A stretch of DNA of 7,032 nt from Ruminococcaceae bacterium UBA5579 (GCA_002425305.1 DILZ01000116.1:19603-26634); one strand, 5' to 3'. Shown: positions 1 through 6,328, counted from the stretch's first letter. Numbers and translations: made by a program. The notes: generated by a model from the sequence alone, not told the origin.

Positions 1-834
1 CAAGCCCGCGAGCTTTGCGTAATCGTCTCCCATCGCGTCGTCCACGACTTCGATAACGTTTCTTGACGTTATAACTCCCAACAGCTTGTTGGAGTTATCC
101 AATACGGGAATGGAGCTTTCGGAATAGTCCTTCAGCTTTTCAAGGCAGTCATCAACAAGCTCGTTTGCGTAAACATACGGAAACGAGGTGGCGATAAGAC
201 CGTCAAGGCTCTCTTCTTTCCGCGCGATTATAAGGTCTTTTAAATCGATAGCTCCATAAAACGCCTCGCTGTCGTCGACCACGAATATCGTTGATATATT
301 GTCATTTTCCTTTGCCTGTGAAATAAGTGCGTTCATCGCGCCCTTAATATCAAGATCTTGCCGGATAATAATACAGTTTGTCGTCATTTTGCTGCCGATC
401 TCGTCATCGTCAAACGAACCAATCAGCCGAATTTCCTTTCTGATATCCGGCTCAAGCGCGTCTATCAGCAGATCGCGCTTTTCCTTGTCAAGCTCGTGGA
501 TCACTGCGGACGCAGTGTCCGTTTCAAGTTCCCCTACAACGCTTGCGGCTTTTTTCAAGTCCATTTCACCGAGATAAACGCCCGCCTGCGCCTCGTCGAG
601 ATGCTCGAAAACCTCCGACAGCATTTCCGCCGTGCATACGCGGTACAGCTTTTTCCGCTCGATATTTGTCAGATCGGAAATGATCCCCGCAATATCATTC
701 TCGTGATAATCCTCAAGTCTGCTCTGCATAACCAGCGGAGTATCGTTCCCACGGATTATCGCGGTTATTTCCGCGCTGTAATCCGGTTTTACGGCAGCCT
801 CAAGCTCCGTCTGCGTGTTTTTTTCCTCGTGCAT
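1..834 (-). CDS. mgtE: Magnesium transporter MgtE, N-terminal cytosolic part (3' end outside window)
   Basis: The first 278 residues are visible, starting MHEEKNTQTE and still open at the window edge. MgtE proteins are homodimeric Mg2+ channels whose cytosolic N domain and paired CBS domains close the pore when Mg2+ is plentiful. Residues about 20-135 look like the helical N domain (for example EVFEHLDEAQAG and IHELDKEKRDLLIDALEP). The linker FDDDEIGSKMTT (141-152) leads into CBS1 (about 150-205, with FVVDD), and CBS2 follows (about 210-266, with SIPVLDNSNKLLGVIT). DDAMGDDYAKLAGL then approaches the plug helix. The membrane domain must lie beyond position 1, so an intact pore cannot be confirmed. 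The start at 834 has a modest GGGGG ribosome site 7 nt upstream; no earlier in-frame ATG follows the leader terminator. The gene is preceded by its own promoter and a leader with a terminator, which suggests attenuation control, plausibly by Mg2+ (inference). Confidence 0.93.
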   Translation of the reverse strand, partial: MHEEKNTQTELEAAVKPDYSAEITAIIRGNDTPLVMQSRLEDYHENDIAGIISDLTNIERKKLYRVCTAEMLSEVFEHLDEAQAGVYLGEMDLKKAASVVGELETDTASAVIHELDKEKRDLLIDALEPDIRKEIRLIGSFDDDEIGSKMTTNCIIIRQDLDIKGAMNALISQAKENDNISTIFVVDDSEAFYGAIDLKDLIIARKEESLDGLIATSFPYVYANELVDDCLEKLKDYSESSIPVLDNSNKLLGVITSRNVIEVVDDAMGDDYAKLAGL

Positions 835-885
835 AATATTACCCCCGTTTCGTTTTGATAATTCCGATAATCACCGAAAACGAGC

Positions 886-918
886 AAAAAAACACCTCTG
901 CTTACGAAAACAGAGGCG
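886..918 (-). terminator. Intrinsic terminator inside the mgtE leader
   Basis: On the minus strand CGCCUCUG (918-911) pairs with CAGAGGUG (900-893), an 8-bp stem with one G-U pair and a 10-nt loop. Seven uridines (892-886) follow at once. It lies between the mgtE promoter and its start codon, 52 nt before the ATG, so it cannot end an upstream gene. Its likely role is to stop mgtE transcription unless an alternative fold prevents it. A 6-nt copy of the 3' arm (GAGGUG) at 1051-1046 could pair with the 5' arm and act as an antiterminator (inference). Confidence 0.85.
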
Positions 919-1143
919 CGGTCGGATCCATATTACGCACGATTACGCTCCGAAAAGCAACAAGCGTTTTCGGACTGTGCGCAATGACCGGACGCGCATA
1001 CTTCGCCCTGTTCCCGTACAACTATCGCCGCTTGCCACTTTTCCTCACCTCCCGTACAAACAGTTCTGCCGTCTGTCTGTCCCCTTAGATCACTCTGCCG
1101 TTTTTCATTGATGACCGTCAACCATAGCACCGGTTTAGGGAAC
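886..1143 (-). promoter_or_regulatory. Structured 5' leader RNA of mgtE, candidate cis-regulatory attenuator
   Basis: This is the transcribed leader between the mgtE promoter and its internal terminator, about 258 nt. By eye it folds in order as follows. A 7-bp helix (1143-1137 with 1085-1079) closes two hairpins (1135-1132/1123-1120 and 1116-1111/1093-1088). Next is a hairpin at 1080-1073/1063-1056, which shares 2 nt with the closing helix. Then a 9-bp helix (985-977 with 940-932, one G-U) encloses a perfect 8-bp hairpin (974-967/956-949). The terminator at 918-886 comes last. Such a promoter-aptamer-terminator layout in front of a transporter is typical of a riboswitch. For mgtE the known class is the M-box (ykoK) Mg2+ riboswitch. 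The word AGGUGAGG (1050-1043) resembles its start, but the other conserved M-box words I remember (the GACGCCAAUGGGUCAACAG region and GUGCUAAA) are absent. The ligand and class are therefore unknown, and no folding calculation was run. Confidence 0.6.
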
Positions 1144-1149
1144 GATATA

Positions 1150-1178
1150 ATTATACCACATAATAATACGAAAGTCAA
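1150..1178 (-). promoter_or_regulatory. Housekeeping sigma promoter of mgtE
   Basis: On the minus strand TTGACT (1178-1173) is followed by a 17-nt spacer and a perfect TATAAT (1155-1150). The three bases before the -10 box are TGG, giving an extended -10 (TGnTATAAT). This is a near-consensus sigma-70/sigma-A promoter. The expected transcription start is near 1143, about 309 nt before the mgtE start codon, so the message has a long leader. It lies well after the fru-operon terminator, which makes mgtE a separate transcription unit. Confidence 0.88.
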
Positions 1179-1293
1179 GTGAAAGTTGCGGAAACATTGA
1201 GAAGTGACCGGAAGTATTTCAAGCATTATGAACAGTCATCTCGCGTGGAAAACCGATAAGATGGAAATGCTGTGCGACTTTTTCCCGTCGATG
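1179..1293. other. Intergenic gap between fru-operon terminator and mgtE promoter, nothing identified
   Basis: No gene with a ribosome site, no convincing inverted repeat and no promoter beyond the mgtE one were seen here. A 44-codon plus-strand ORF starting at 1228 was considered and rejected. Confidence 0.6.
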
Positions 1294-1329
1294 AAAAAAG
1301 GCAGAATTTTTCAAAAAGGCTTTTTCTGC
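1294..1329 (-). terminator. Intrinsic terminator after ptsI (distal hairpin)
   Basis: On the minus strand GCAGAA (1329-1324) pairs with TTCTGC (1306-1301) around an A/T-rich loop, and a run of six T (1299-1294) follows one base later. It lies about 65 nt beyond the ptsI stop codon and is the more terminator-like of the two hairpins there. The stem is short (6 bp), so its strength is uncertain. It probably ends the fruR-ptsI transcript and insulates mgtE. Confidence 0.6.
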
Positions 1330-1336
1330 AAACGAA

Positions 1337-1362
1337 TCAGACCGCATTATTATGCGGTCTGA
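1337..1362. terminator. Perfect 11-bp hairpin after ptsI (proximal)
   Basis: TCAGACCGCAT (1337-1347) and ATGCGGTCTGA (1352-1362) form an uninterrupted 11-bp stem with a 4-nt loop, 32 nt beyond the ptsI stop. The tail on the minus strand is only TTCGTTTG, so as a terminator it is weaker than its stem suggests. It may protect the 3' end of the message or act in tandem with the hairpin at 1294-1329. The plus-strand tail is also T-rich (CTTTCTTTATA), but no plus-strand gene needs it. Confidence 0.6.
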
Positions 1363-1394
1363 CTTTCTTTATATACTTTTGTTCTACGCTGTAT

Positions 1395-3029
1395 TTATTT
1401 GGAAAGGTCGATGCTCCGAACCGCGTCGCGTACCTTAAGCACGAACGACGGGGAAACAGAAAGCTCGTCTATACCCATTCTAAGGAACGCTTCCGTAAGC
1501 TCGGTATCCGCTCCCAGCTCGCCGCAGATACCTATCCACGCGCCGTGCTTGTGAGCGTTCTCCGCGCTCATCTCGATAAGGCGCAGGATAGCCTCGTGAT
1601 GCGTATCGATAAACTGTTCGATATCTGGGTTCTGACGGTCGCACGCAAGGGTGTATTGTGTGAGGTCGTTTGTGCCGACGCTGAAGAAATCGACCATAGG
1701 AGCGAGCTTGTCGCTAATTATAGCCGCTGCGGGAGTTTCTATCATTATCCCCAGCTCGACCTTGTCGGAAAATCCAATGCTCTGTGCTTTCAGCTCCGCC
1801 TTGACCTCGCCACATATTGCAAGTATCCTTTCAAGCTCCGAAACGCTCGTTATCATCGGGAACATTATCCCGAGATTGCCGAACGCCGAGGCTCTGAAAA
1901 GCGCGCGGAGCTGCGTTTTGAAAACGTCGGGACGCGTCAGGCAAATGCGGATAGCGCGGTAACCAAGCGCGGGATTTTCCTCCGGCTTGAGGTTGAAGTA
2001 GTCGCACTTTTTGTCCGCGCCGATATCCAGCGTGCGTATTATGACCTTCTTGCCCGCCATACTTTCAAGCACCTTTTTGTACGCGTTGAATTGCTGCTCC
2101 TCGGTCGGATAATCGCTGTTTTCAAGGTAGAGGAACTCGCTGCGGAACAGTCCGATACCGCCCGCGTCGTTCGCAAGCACCTTTCCGATATCGCTCACAG
2201 AGCCGATATTCGCGTAAACGTTGATTTTCTTTCCGTCGAGGGTAACGTTTTCCTTGCCTTTAAGCTCCTGTAATAAGCGTTTTTTCTCCTCGTCCGTGCG
2301 TTGCTTTTCAAGAAGCCTTGCGCGTGTGTCGTCATCGGGGTTGACGAATATCTCGCCGGTATAGCCGTCCACAATAGCCTCGTCGCCGTCCTTTATCTCG
2401 TTCAGGAACTCATCGCCCACGCCGATTATCGCGGGGATATTCATATTCCGCGCGAGAATCGCGGTGTGCGAGTTTGACGAGCCGTGCGCCGTCACAAACG
2501 CGAGAACCTTGTCCTTGTCGAGCGCGACTGTTTCGCTTGGCGCGAGGTCGGACGCGCAGATTATGACCTTCTCGTCGGAATCCGCGTCAACGGAAACATT
2601 GCCCGAAAGGTTGTTGATAAGGCGGTTTGAAATATCGCGCACGTCCGCCGCGCGAGCCTTCATATACGCGTCGTCCATAGACGCGAACATCTCTGCGAAG
2701 TTATCGGCGGTCACGGCGACCGCGTATTCCGCGTTGACGTTCTGGCTTTCAATGATGTTGTTGATGGAATCGTTGTAATCGTCGTCGTCAAGCATCATTT
2801 GATGTATCTCGAAAATGGCGGCGTTCGCCTCGCCGACTTCCCTAAGCGCCTTTTCGTATATCTCTTGAAGCTGCTCCACGGCAAGCGATTTTGCCTGCTC
2901 GAACCGCGTTTTTTCGGCGTCGGTATCATCGACGCGCACGCGCTTTACCTCCGCGTCCGCTTTCTTGAAAAGCGATATCTTTCCGACCGCGACAGCGCCG
3001 TATACACCCTTGCCTTGATACGTTTTCAT
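1395..3029 (-). CDS. ptsI: PTS enzyme I (phosphoenolpyruvate-protein phosphotransferase)
   Basis: Cytosolic enzyme that autophosphorylates from PEP and passes the phosphate to HPr, the first step of the sugar phosphotransferase system. The protein is 544 residues, a little short of the usual 570 or so. The N-terminal part carries the active-site histidine H188 in SNSHTAILAR, inside the swivelling phosphohistidine domain. The C-terminal PEP-binding barrel has GIGLFRSEF (R296), IIRTLDIGADK (R332), IMIETPAA (E431), the signature DFFSVGTNDLTQYTLACDR (447-465, D455) and ICGELG (C502). These positions match E. coli enzyme I closely, so all key residues appear intact. The start MKTYQGKGVYG at 3029 was chosen because AGAGGTGA (3041-3034) lies just upstream; a longer reading from 3137 would run into ptsH. 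It is the last gene of the fru operon, 64 nt after ptsH, followed by two hairpins. Placing ptsI here ties production of the general PTS enzyme to fructose use. Confidence 0.97.
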   Translation of the reverse strand: MKTYQGKGVYGAVAVGKISLFKKADAEVKRVRVDDTDAEKTRFEQAKSLAVEQLQEIYEKALREVGEANAAIFEIHQMMLDDDDYNDSINNIIESQNVNAEYAVAVTADNFAEMFASMDDAYMKARAADVRDISNRLINNLSGNVSVDADSDEKVIICASDLAPSETVALDKDKVLAFVTAHGSSNSHTAILARNMNIPAIIGVGDEFLNEIKDGDEAIVDGYTGEIFVNPDDDTRARLLEKQRTDEEKKRLLQELKGKENVTLDGKKINVYANIGSVSDIGKVLANDAGGIGLFRSEFLYLENSDYPTEEQQFNAYKKVLESMAGKKVIIRTLDIGADKKCDYFNLKPEENPALGYRAIRICLTRPDVFKTQLRALFRASAFGNLGIMFPMITSVSELERILAICGEVKAELKAQSIGFSDKVELGIMIETPAAAIISDKLAPMVDFFSVGTNDLTQYTLACDRQNPDIEQFIDTHHEAILRLIEMSAENAHKHGAWIGICGELGADTELTEAFLRMGIDELSVSPSFVLKVRDAVRSIDLSK

Positions 3030-3033
3030 ATTC

Positions 3034-3041
3034 TCACCTCT
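3034..3041 (-). promoter_or_regulatory. Ribosome binding site deciding the ptsI start
   Basis: AGAGGTGA, ending 4 nt before the ATG at 3029 (7 nt counted from AGAGG). It fixes the 544-residue start rather than the 36-residue longer reading frame that overlaps ptsH and lacks homology-like sequence. Confidence 0.8.
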
Positions 3042-3057
3042 CGTCATAATGATAATA

Positions 3058-3083
3058 AGCACCGCCGTTTGCGCAGCGGCGCT
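3058..3083 (-). other. GC-rich hairpin in the ptsH-ptsI gap
   Basis: On the minus strand AGCGCCGCTG (3083-3074) pairs with CGGCGGTGCT (3067-3058), a 10-bp stem with two G-T pairs and a 6-nt loop. The following bases, TATTATCATT, are only partly T-rich, so it is at most a leaky terminator. It may serve as an RNA stability or processing element, making more HPr than enzyme I (inference). Confidence 0.55.
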
Positions 3084-3093
3084 GTTTTGACGA

Positions 3094-3360
3094 TCACTCG
3101 CCGAAGCCGCTCTCAAACATTCCCGCGATCTCGTCAAGGACCTCCTGCTCGTCCGCGCCGTTGCACACGATCTCGACCTCGCAGCCCTTCTTCATACACG
3201 CGCTCATGATCTGCATAGGAGCTTTCGCCTTTACGGATTTGCCGTTCGCGTTGAGCGTCACCTCGCAATCGGGGTGAGCCTTTACAGCCTTTGCAAGCTC
3301 TCCGGCGGGGCGCATATGCATACCCTGTTCGTTTATCACCGTTACTTTTTTTGATACCAT
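3094..3360 (-). CDS. ptsH: HPr phosphocarrier protein (without the regulatory Ser46)
   Basis: Small cytosolic carrier, 88 residues as usual for HPr, taking phosphate from enzyme I to the EIIA domain of FruA. The active site QGMHMRPAG holds H15 and R17. The start MVSKKVTV at 3360 is set by GGAGG 8 nt upstream; a reading 11 codons longer lacks such a site. The second conserved region reads NGKSVKAKAPMQIMS where B. subtilis HPr has NGKTVNLKSIMGVMS. The serine that HPr kinase/phosphorylase modifies is therefore alanine (A47 here, because of one extra residue) and the next isoleucine is proline. If this alignment holds, the protein can carry phosphate but cannot take part in Ser46-based catabolite repression. 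Four cysteines (C32, C55, C60, C66) are also noticeable. Hairpins lie in the gaps on both sides of the gene. Confidence 0.96.
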   Translation of the reverse strand: MVSKKVTVINEQGMHMRPAGELAKAVKAHPDCEVTLNANGKSVKAKAPMQIMSACMKKGCEVEIVCNGADEQEVLDEIAGMFESGFGE

Positions 3361-3368
3361 AATAATGT

Positions 3369-3373
3369 CCTCC
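3369..3373 (-). promoter_or_regulatory. Ribosome binding site deciding the ptsH start
   Basis: GGAGG ending 8 nt before the ATG at 3360. It lies inside the longer 99-codon reading frame, so it argues that the 88-residue form is the real HPr. Confidence 0.85.
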
Positions 3374-3390
3374 GTAATATTTATTGATCT

Positions 3391-3419
3391 CACCTAGCCC
3401 CGGGATTCGGGGCGGGGTG
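3391..3419 (-). other. GC-rich hairpin in the fruA-ptsH gap
   Basis: GCCCCG and CGGGGC (3397-3402 and 3408-3413) pair around a 5-nt loop, and outside a 2x2 internal loop CACC and GGTG (3391-3394 and 3416-3419) extend the stem. No T-run follows on the minus strand (next bases AGATCAATAAA), so it is not an intrinsic terminator. It lies 31 nt before ptsH and may be a processing or stability element that lets ptsHI mRNA outlast fruA (inference). Confidence 0.55.
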
Positions 3420-3459
3420 AAAAATTCGTTATTCCTTTATCGCTTAATGAAAACGCGTA

Positions 3460-5388
3460 TCAGGTTCTTTTCTTTTTAAGAAGAGCCAGAAGCAGCATTC
3501 CGACAACAGAGCCTATCGCCAGCGAGAGAACGTACATCCACGGGTTTCCGACCACCGCGAATACGAACACGCCGCCGTGAGGCGCCATAAGCGTGCAGTT
3601 GAACGCCATTGAAAGACCGCCCGCTGTCGCCGCGCCGATAGCGCAGGAGGGGATAACTCTCAGCGGGTCGGAAGCGGCGTAGGGGATAGCGCCCTCTGTT
3701 ACGAAGCTAAGACCCATAATGTAGTTTACAAGACCGTTTTTGCGTTCGTCCTCCGTCCAGCGGCTCTTGAAGAACGTCGTGGAAAGAGCTATCGCGATAG
3801 GGGGAACCATACCGCCGATCATAACCGCCGCCATAACATCGTAGCTGCCTGAAGCGATAGCTGCCGTGCCGAAAACGTAAGCCGCCTTGTTGAACGGACC
3901 GCCCATATCTATGGACATCATCGCGCCGAGAATGCAGCCGAGAACTATCTTGCTCGAACCGCCCATACTTTCAAGCATATTGGAAAGTCCGGTGTTTATC
4001 ATTCCCATAAACGGATTAACGGCGCACATCAGAACCGCTATCATTCCAAGACCGACAAGCGGATAGATCAGCACGGGCTTGATACCGTTGAGTGCCCGGG
4101 GCATCTTGTCGCAGAGCTTTTCAACGCCGAGCATCAGTAAGCCGCCCGCAAAGCCCGCAAGCAGTCCGCCGAGGAAGCCCGAGGGGATATCTCCGCCGAC
4201 GTTCGCGAAGGTAGAGCCGGTCGTTGCGAGATAACCGCCCACCAATCCCACAAGGAAGCCGGGTCTGTCGGCAATGGAGCGCGCGATAAACGCCGAGAGG
4301 ATAGGCACCATAAAGTTGAACGCGTAACCGCCTATGCTCTTGAAGAACCTCGCCGCCGCCATATGGGTACCGAAGTCCTTGTCCTGCGGAGCGCCCGCTA
4401 TCGTATCGATAAGGAACGCGATAGCGATAAAGATACCGCCCGCCACCGTAAACGGCAGCATATTGGAAACGCCGTTCATAAGGTGCTTGTATATCTTGCG
4501 TCCGAAGCTCTCGCCGTCGCCCGAGCTTTCTGTGGCAGCAGCGCCCGTTCCGTGGTATACGGGAGCGTCGCCCGCTTCAATTCTGTTGATAAGCTCTTCG
4601 GGAATTTTAATTCCGTCCGAAACCTTTGTCTTGATGACCTTTTTGCCGTCAAAGCGTTCCATTTCAACGGTCTTGTCGGCTGCGACGATGATACCGTCGC
4701 ACTCCTCTATCTCCTTTTTCGTGAGCGCGTTTTTGATGCCGCCCGAGCCGTTCGTTTCAACCTTTATCGAAATGCCGAGCTTCTTGCCTGCCTTTTCAAG
4801 AGCCTCCGCCGCCATATAGGTATGCGCTATTCCCGTGGGGCAAGCCGTAACCGCAAGCACCTTGATAACGCCGTCCGCAGTCTTTTCTTTCGCGATCTCT
4901 GCGGGTTTTTCGGCACTTTCCTCCGGATACTTTTCGGTTTCCATATCGTCGATTATCTTAAGGAATTCGTCCTTATCCTTTGCTGCCAGCAGCTTTGCTC
5001 TGAAATCCTCGTCCATAAGGATAGTCATCAGCTTCGCGAGAACGTCCAGATGAACGTCGCCGCCGTTTTCGGGAGCGGCTATCATAAACAGCAGATTTGA
5101 AGGCTCGTCGTCAAGAGCCTCGTAATCCACTCCGTCGGGCACTGTCATCGCCGCCAGAGAGGGAGCGCTGACGCCCTTGTTTTTAGCGTGAGGTATCGCT
5201 ATACCCTCGCCGACCGCCGTAGAGCCGTGCTCCTCGCGCGCGACGATACCCTTTTTGTACTCGTCCTTGTCGGAGATACAGCCGCCCTTGACCTGCAGGT
5301 CGACAAGCATATCGATAGCTTCCGTCTTGTCCTTCGGAGCAGCGTTAAGCGATATGCTCTCCTTTTTCAGCAAATCAACAATACGCAT
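3460..5388 (-). CDS. fruA: Fructose-specific PTS enzyme EIIABC
   Basis: Membrane permease that imports fructose and phosphorylates it to fructose 1-phosphate. It is 642 residues with all three domains fused in the order A-B-C, a common Gram-positive layout. EIIA (about 1-150) has the phosphorylated H67 in GIAIPHAK. A Glu/Pro/Lys-rich linker (about 150-172) leads to EIIB (about 173-275), with phosphocysteine C183 in AVTACPTGIAHT. A Gly/Ser/Ala linker follows. EIIC (about 296-640) is a multi-span membrane domain starting LMNGVSNMLPFTVAGG. It contains GGPFNKAAY (496-504), the TEGAIPYAASDP motif (564-575) and MAPHGG (601-606), and ends in a KKKRT tail. AGGAGG lies 8 nt before the ATG. The gene follows fruK by 37 nt and precedes ptsH. 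Substrate is called from the family and from its fruK/fruR partners; a related sugar such as mannose is less likely. Confidence 0.96.
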   Translation of the reverse strand: MRIVDLLKKESISLNAAPKDKTEAIDMLVDLQVKGGCISDKDEYKKGIVAREEHGSTAVGEGIAIPHAKNKGVSAPSLAAMTVPDGVDYEALDDEPSNLLFMIAAPENGGDVHLDVLAKLMTILMDEDFRAKLLAAKDKDEFLKIIDDMETEKYPEESAEKPAEIAKEKTADGVIKVLAVTACPTGIAHTYMAAEALEKAGKKLGISIKVETNGSGGIKNALTKKEIEECDGIIVAADKTVEMERFDGKKVIKTKVSDGIKIPEELINRIEAGDAPVYHGTGAAATESSGDGESFGRKIYKHLMNGVSNMLPFTVAGGIFIAIAFLIDTIAGAPQDKDFGTHMAAARFFKSIGGYAFNFMVPILSAFIARSIADRPGFLVGLVGGYLATTGSTFANVGGDIPSGFLGGLLAGFAGGLLMLGVEKLCDKMPRALNGIKPVLIYPLVGLGMIAVLMCAVNPFMGMINTGLSNMLESMGGSSKIVLGCILGAMMSIDMGGPFNKAAYVFGTAAIASGSYDVMAAVMIGGMVPPIAIALSTTFFKSRWTEDERKNGLVNYIMGLSFVTEGAIPYAASDPLRVIPSCAIGAATAGGLSMAFNCTLMAPHGGVFVFAVVGNPWMYVLSLAIGSVVGMLLLALLKKKRT

Positions 5389-5425
5389 ATAAAGTTCCTC
5401 CTTTTATAATAAGATCGGTTCTGAC

Positions 5426-6328
5426 CTAATCAAGCTGTTTCATCAGCTCGAATATTTCCTCTTTTTTTGCGAGTTCGTCCGAAAACGCCGTCGCGCCGCC
5501 GGTTGCCGTGCCGAGCTTCAGCGCGTATTCGTAATCGCCTTCCGCGCTTCCCGCGATAAATCCCGCGACCATCGAATCTCCCGCGCCGACCGAGTTTTTC
5601 ACAGTGCCTTTGCACACTCCGCATTTGTGAACCTTGCCGTGCTCGTCAACGAGTATCGCTCCGTCGCCCGCCATAGAAACAAGCACGTTCACCGCGCCCC
5701 TTTCGCGCAGCTTCTGCGCGTGTTCGATTATCTCAGCCTCCGTCGTAAGCTCGCTTCCGAACATCTCACCCAGCTCGTGATTGTTCGGCTTGATAAGAAA
5801 CGGCTTATATTTCAGTACGTTCAAAAGCAAGTCCTTTGTAGCGTCCACGATGAACTTTATCCGTTTGCCGGAAAGCCGCGCAAGTATCTTTTCGTAGATA
5901 TCGTTCGGCAGAGTATCGGGTATACTTCCCGCCAGCACCAGAACGTCATCGTCCGCCAACTTGTCGAGCTTTGCGTAAAGCTCGTCTATTGCTTTTTCGG
6001 GGATCATCGGTCCTTGCCCGTTAAGCTCGGTCTCCTCTGCGGATTTTATCTTTACGTTGATACGCGAGCAGCCGCTTTCAAGATGAACGAAATCTGTTTC
6101 GACGCCCTTTTCCGCCGCGCCGTCCTCTATCGCCTTGCCGGTAAATCCCGCCACAAATCCCAGCGCCACAGACCGTATCCCAAGCTCCGTAAGCACTATC
6201 GAAACATTTATCCCCTTGCCGCCGATAAGCATCTGCTCCGATCTCGAGCGGTTCGTTCTCCCGATGATAAGCTCGTCTGTCCGCACAACATAGTCGATAG
6301 CGGGATTGAATGTAACGGTATAAACCAT
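5426..6328 (-). CDS. fruK: 1-phosphofructokinase FruK (PfkB family)
   Basis: Cytosolic kinase converting fructose 1-phosphate, the product of FruA, with ATP to fructose 1,6-bisphosphate for glycolysis. It is 300 residues, the normal family length, and starts MVYTVTFNPAIDYVV like other 1-phosphofructokinases. PfkB features are intact: GGKGINVS (36-43), GSIP (134-137), KPNNHELGE (180-188) and the C-terminal signature SVGAGDSMVAGF (246-257) with catalytic base D251. Two adjacent ATG codons exist. I chose the second (6328) because GGAGG (6340-6336) is 7 nt from it but only 4 nt from the first (6331); the difference is one methionine. The stop codon of fruR overlaps the start, so the two are probably translationally coupled. 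A tagatose-6-phosphate kinase (LacC type) is the main alternative family, disfavoured by the fruA neighbour. Confidence 0.95.
   Translation of the reverse strand: MVYTVTFNPAIDYVVRTDELIIGRTNRSRSEQMLIGGKGINVSIVLTELGIRSVALGFVAGFTGKAIEDGAAEKGVETDFVHLESGCSRINVKIKSAEETELNGQGPMIPEKAIDELYAKLDKLADDDVLVLAGSIPDTLPNDIYEKILARLSGKRIKFIVDATKDLLLNVLKYKPFLIKPNNHELGEMFGSELTTEAEIIEHAQKLRERGAVNVLVSMAGDGAILVDEHGKVHKCGVCKGTVKNSVGAGDSMVAGFIAGSAEGDYEYALKLGTATGGATAFSDELAKKEEIFELMKQLD

Noticed and set aside
847..882. Imperfect hairpin between the leader terminator and the mgtE ribosome site (AAAACG/CGTTTT ends)
   Set aside because: Only the outer 6 bp pair cleanly, there is no U-run, and it does not cover the GGGGG site; too weak to list as a feature.
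933..1226. 97-codon minus-strand ORF across the mgtE promoter and leader
   Set aside because: Its start lies upstream of the -35 box, so the mgtE transcript cannot contain it whole; no ribosome site and composition not protein-like.
1228..1362. Plus-strand ORF of 44 codons starting MNSHLAWKTD
   Set aside because: No ribosome site at proper distance, and its second half is the two terminator hairpins of the opposite strand.
1272..2273. Long plus-strand ORF of 333 codons opposite ptsI, and similar ones opposite fruA, fruK and mgtE
   Set aside because: They are antisense shadows of strongly conserved minus-strand genes; sequences are rich in Arg/Leu/Phe and show no family motif or ribosome site.
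2445..2485. Enzyme I active site reads HGSSNSHTAI instead of the E. coli style GGRTSHT
   Set aside because: The catalytic His and flanking SHTAI are intact, and I recall this wording as common in clostridial enzyme I, so it is probably a lineage trait.
3420..3459. Possible internal promoter for ptsH (AT-rich stretch after fruA)
   Set aside because: No pair of -35 and -10 boxes with acceptable match and spacing was found.
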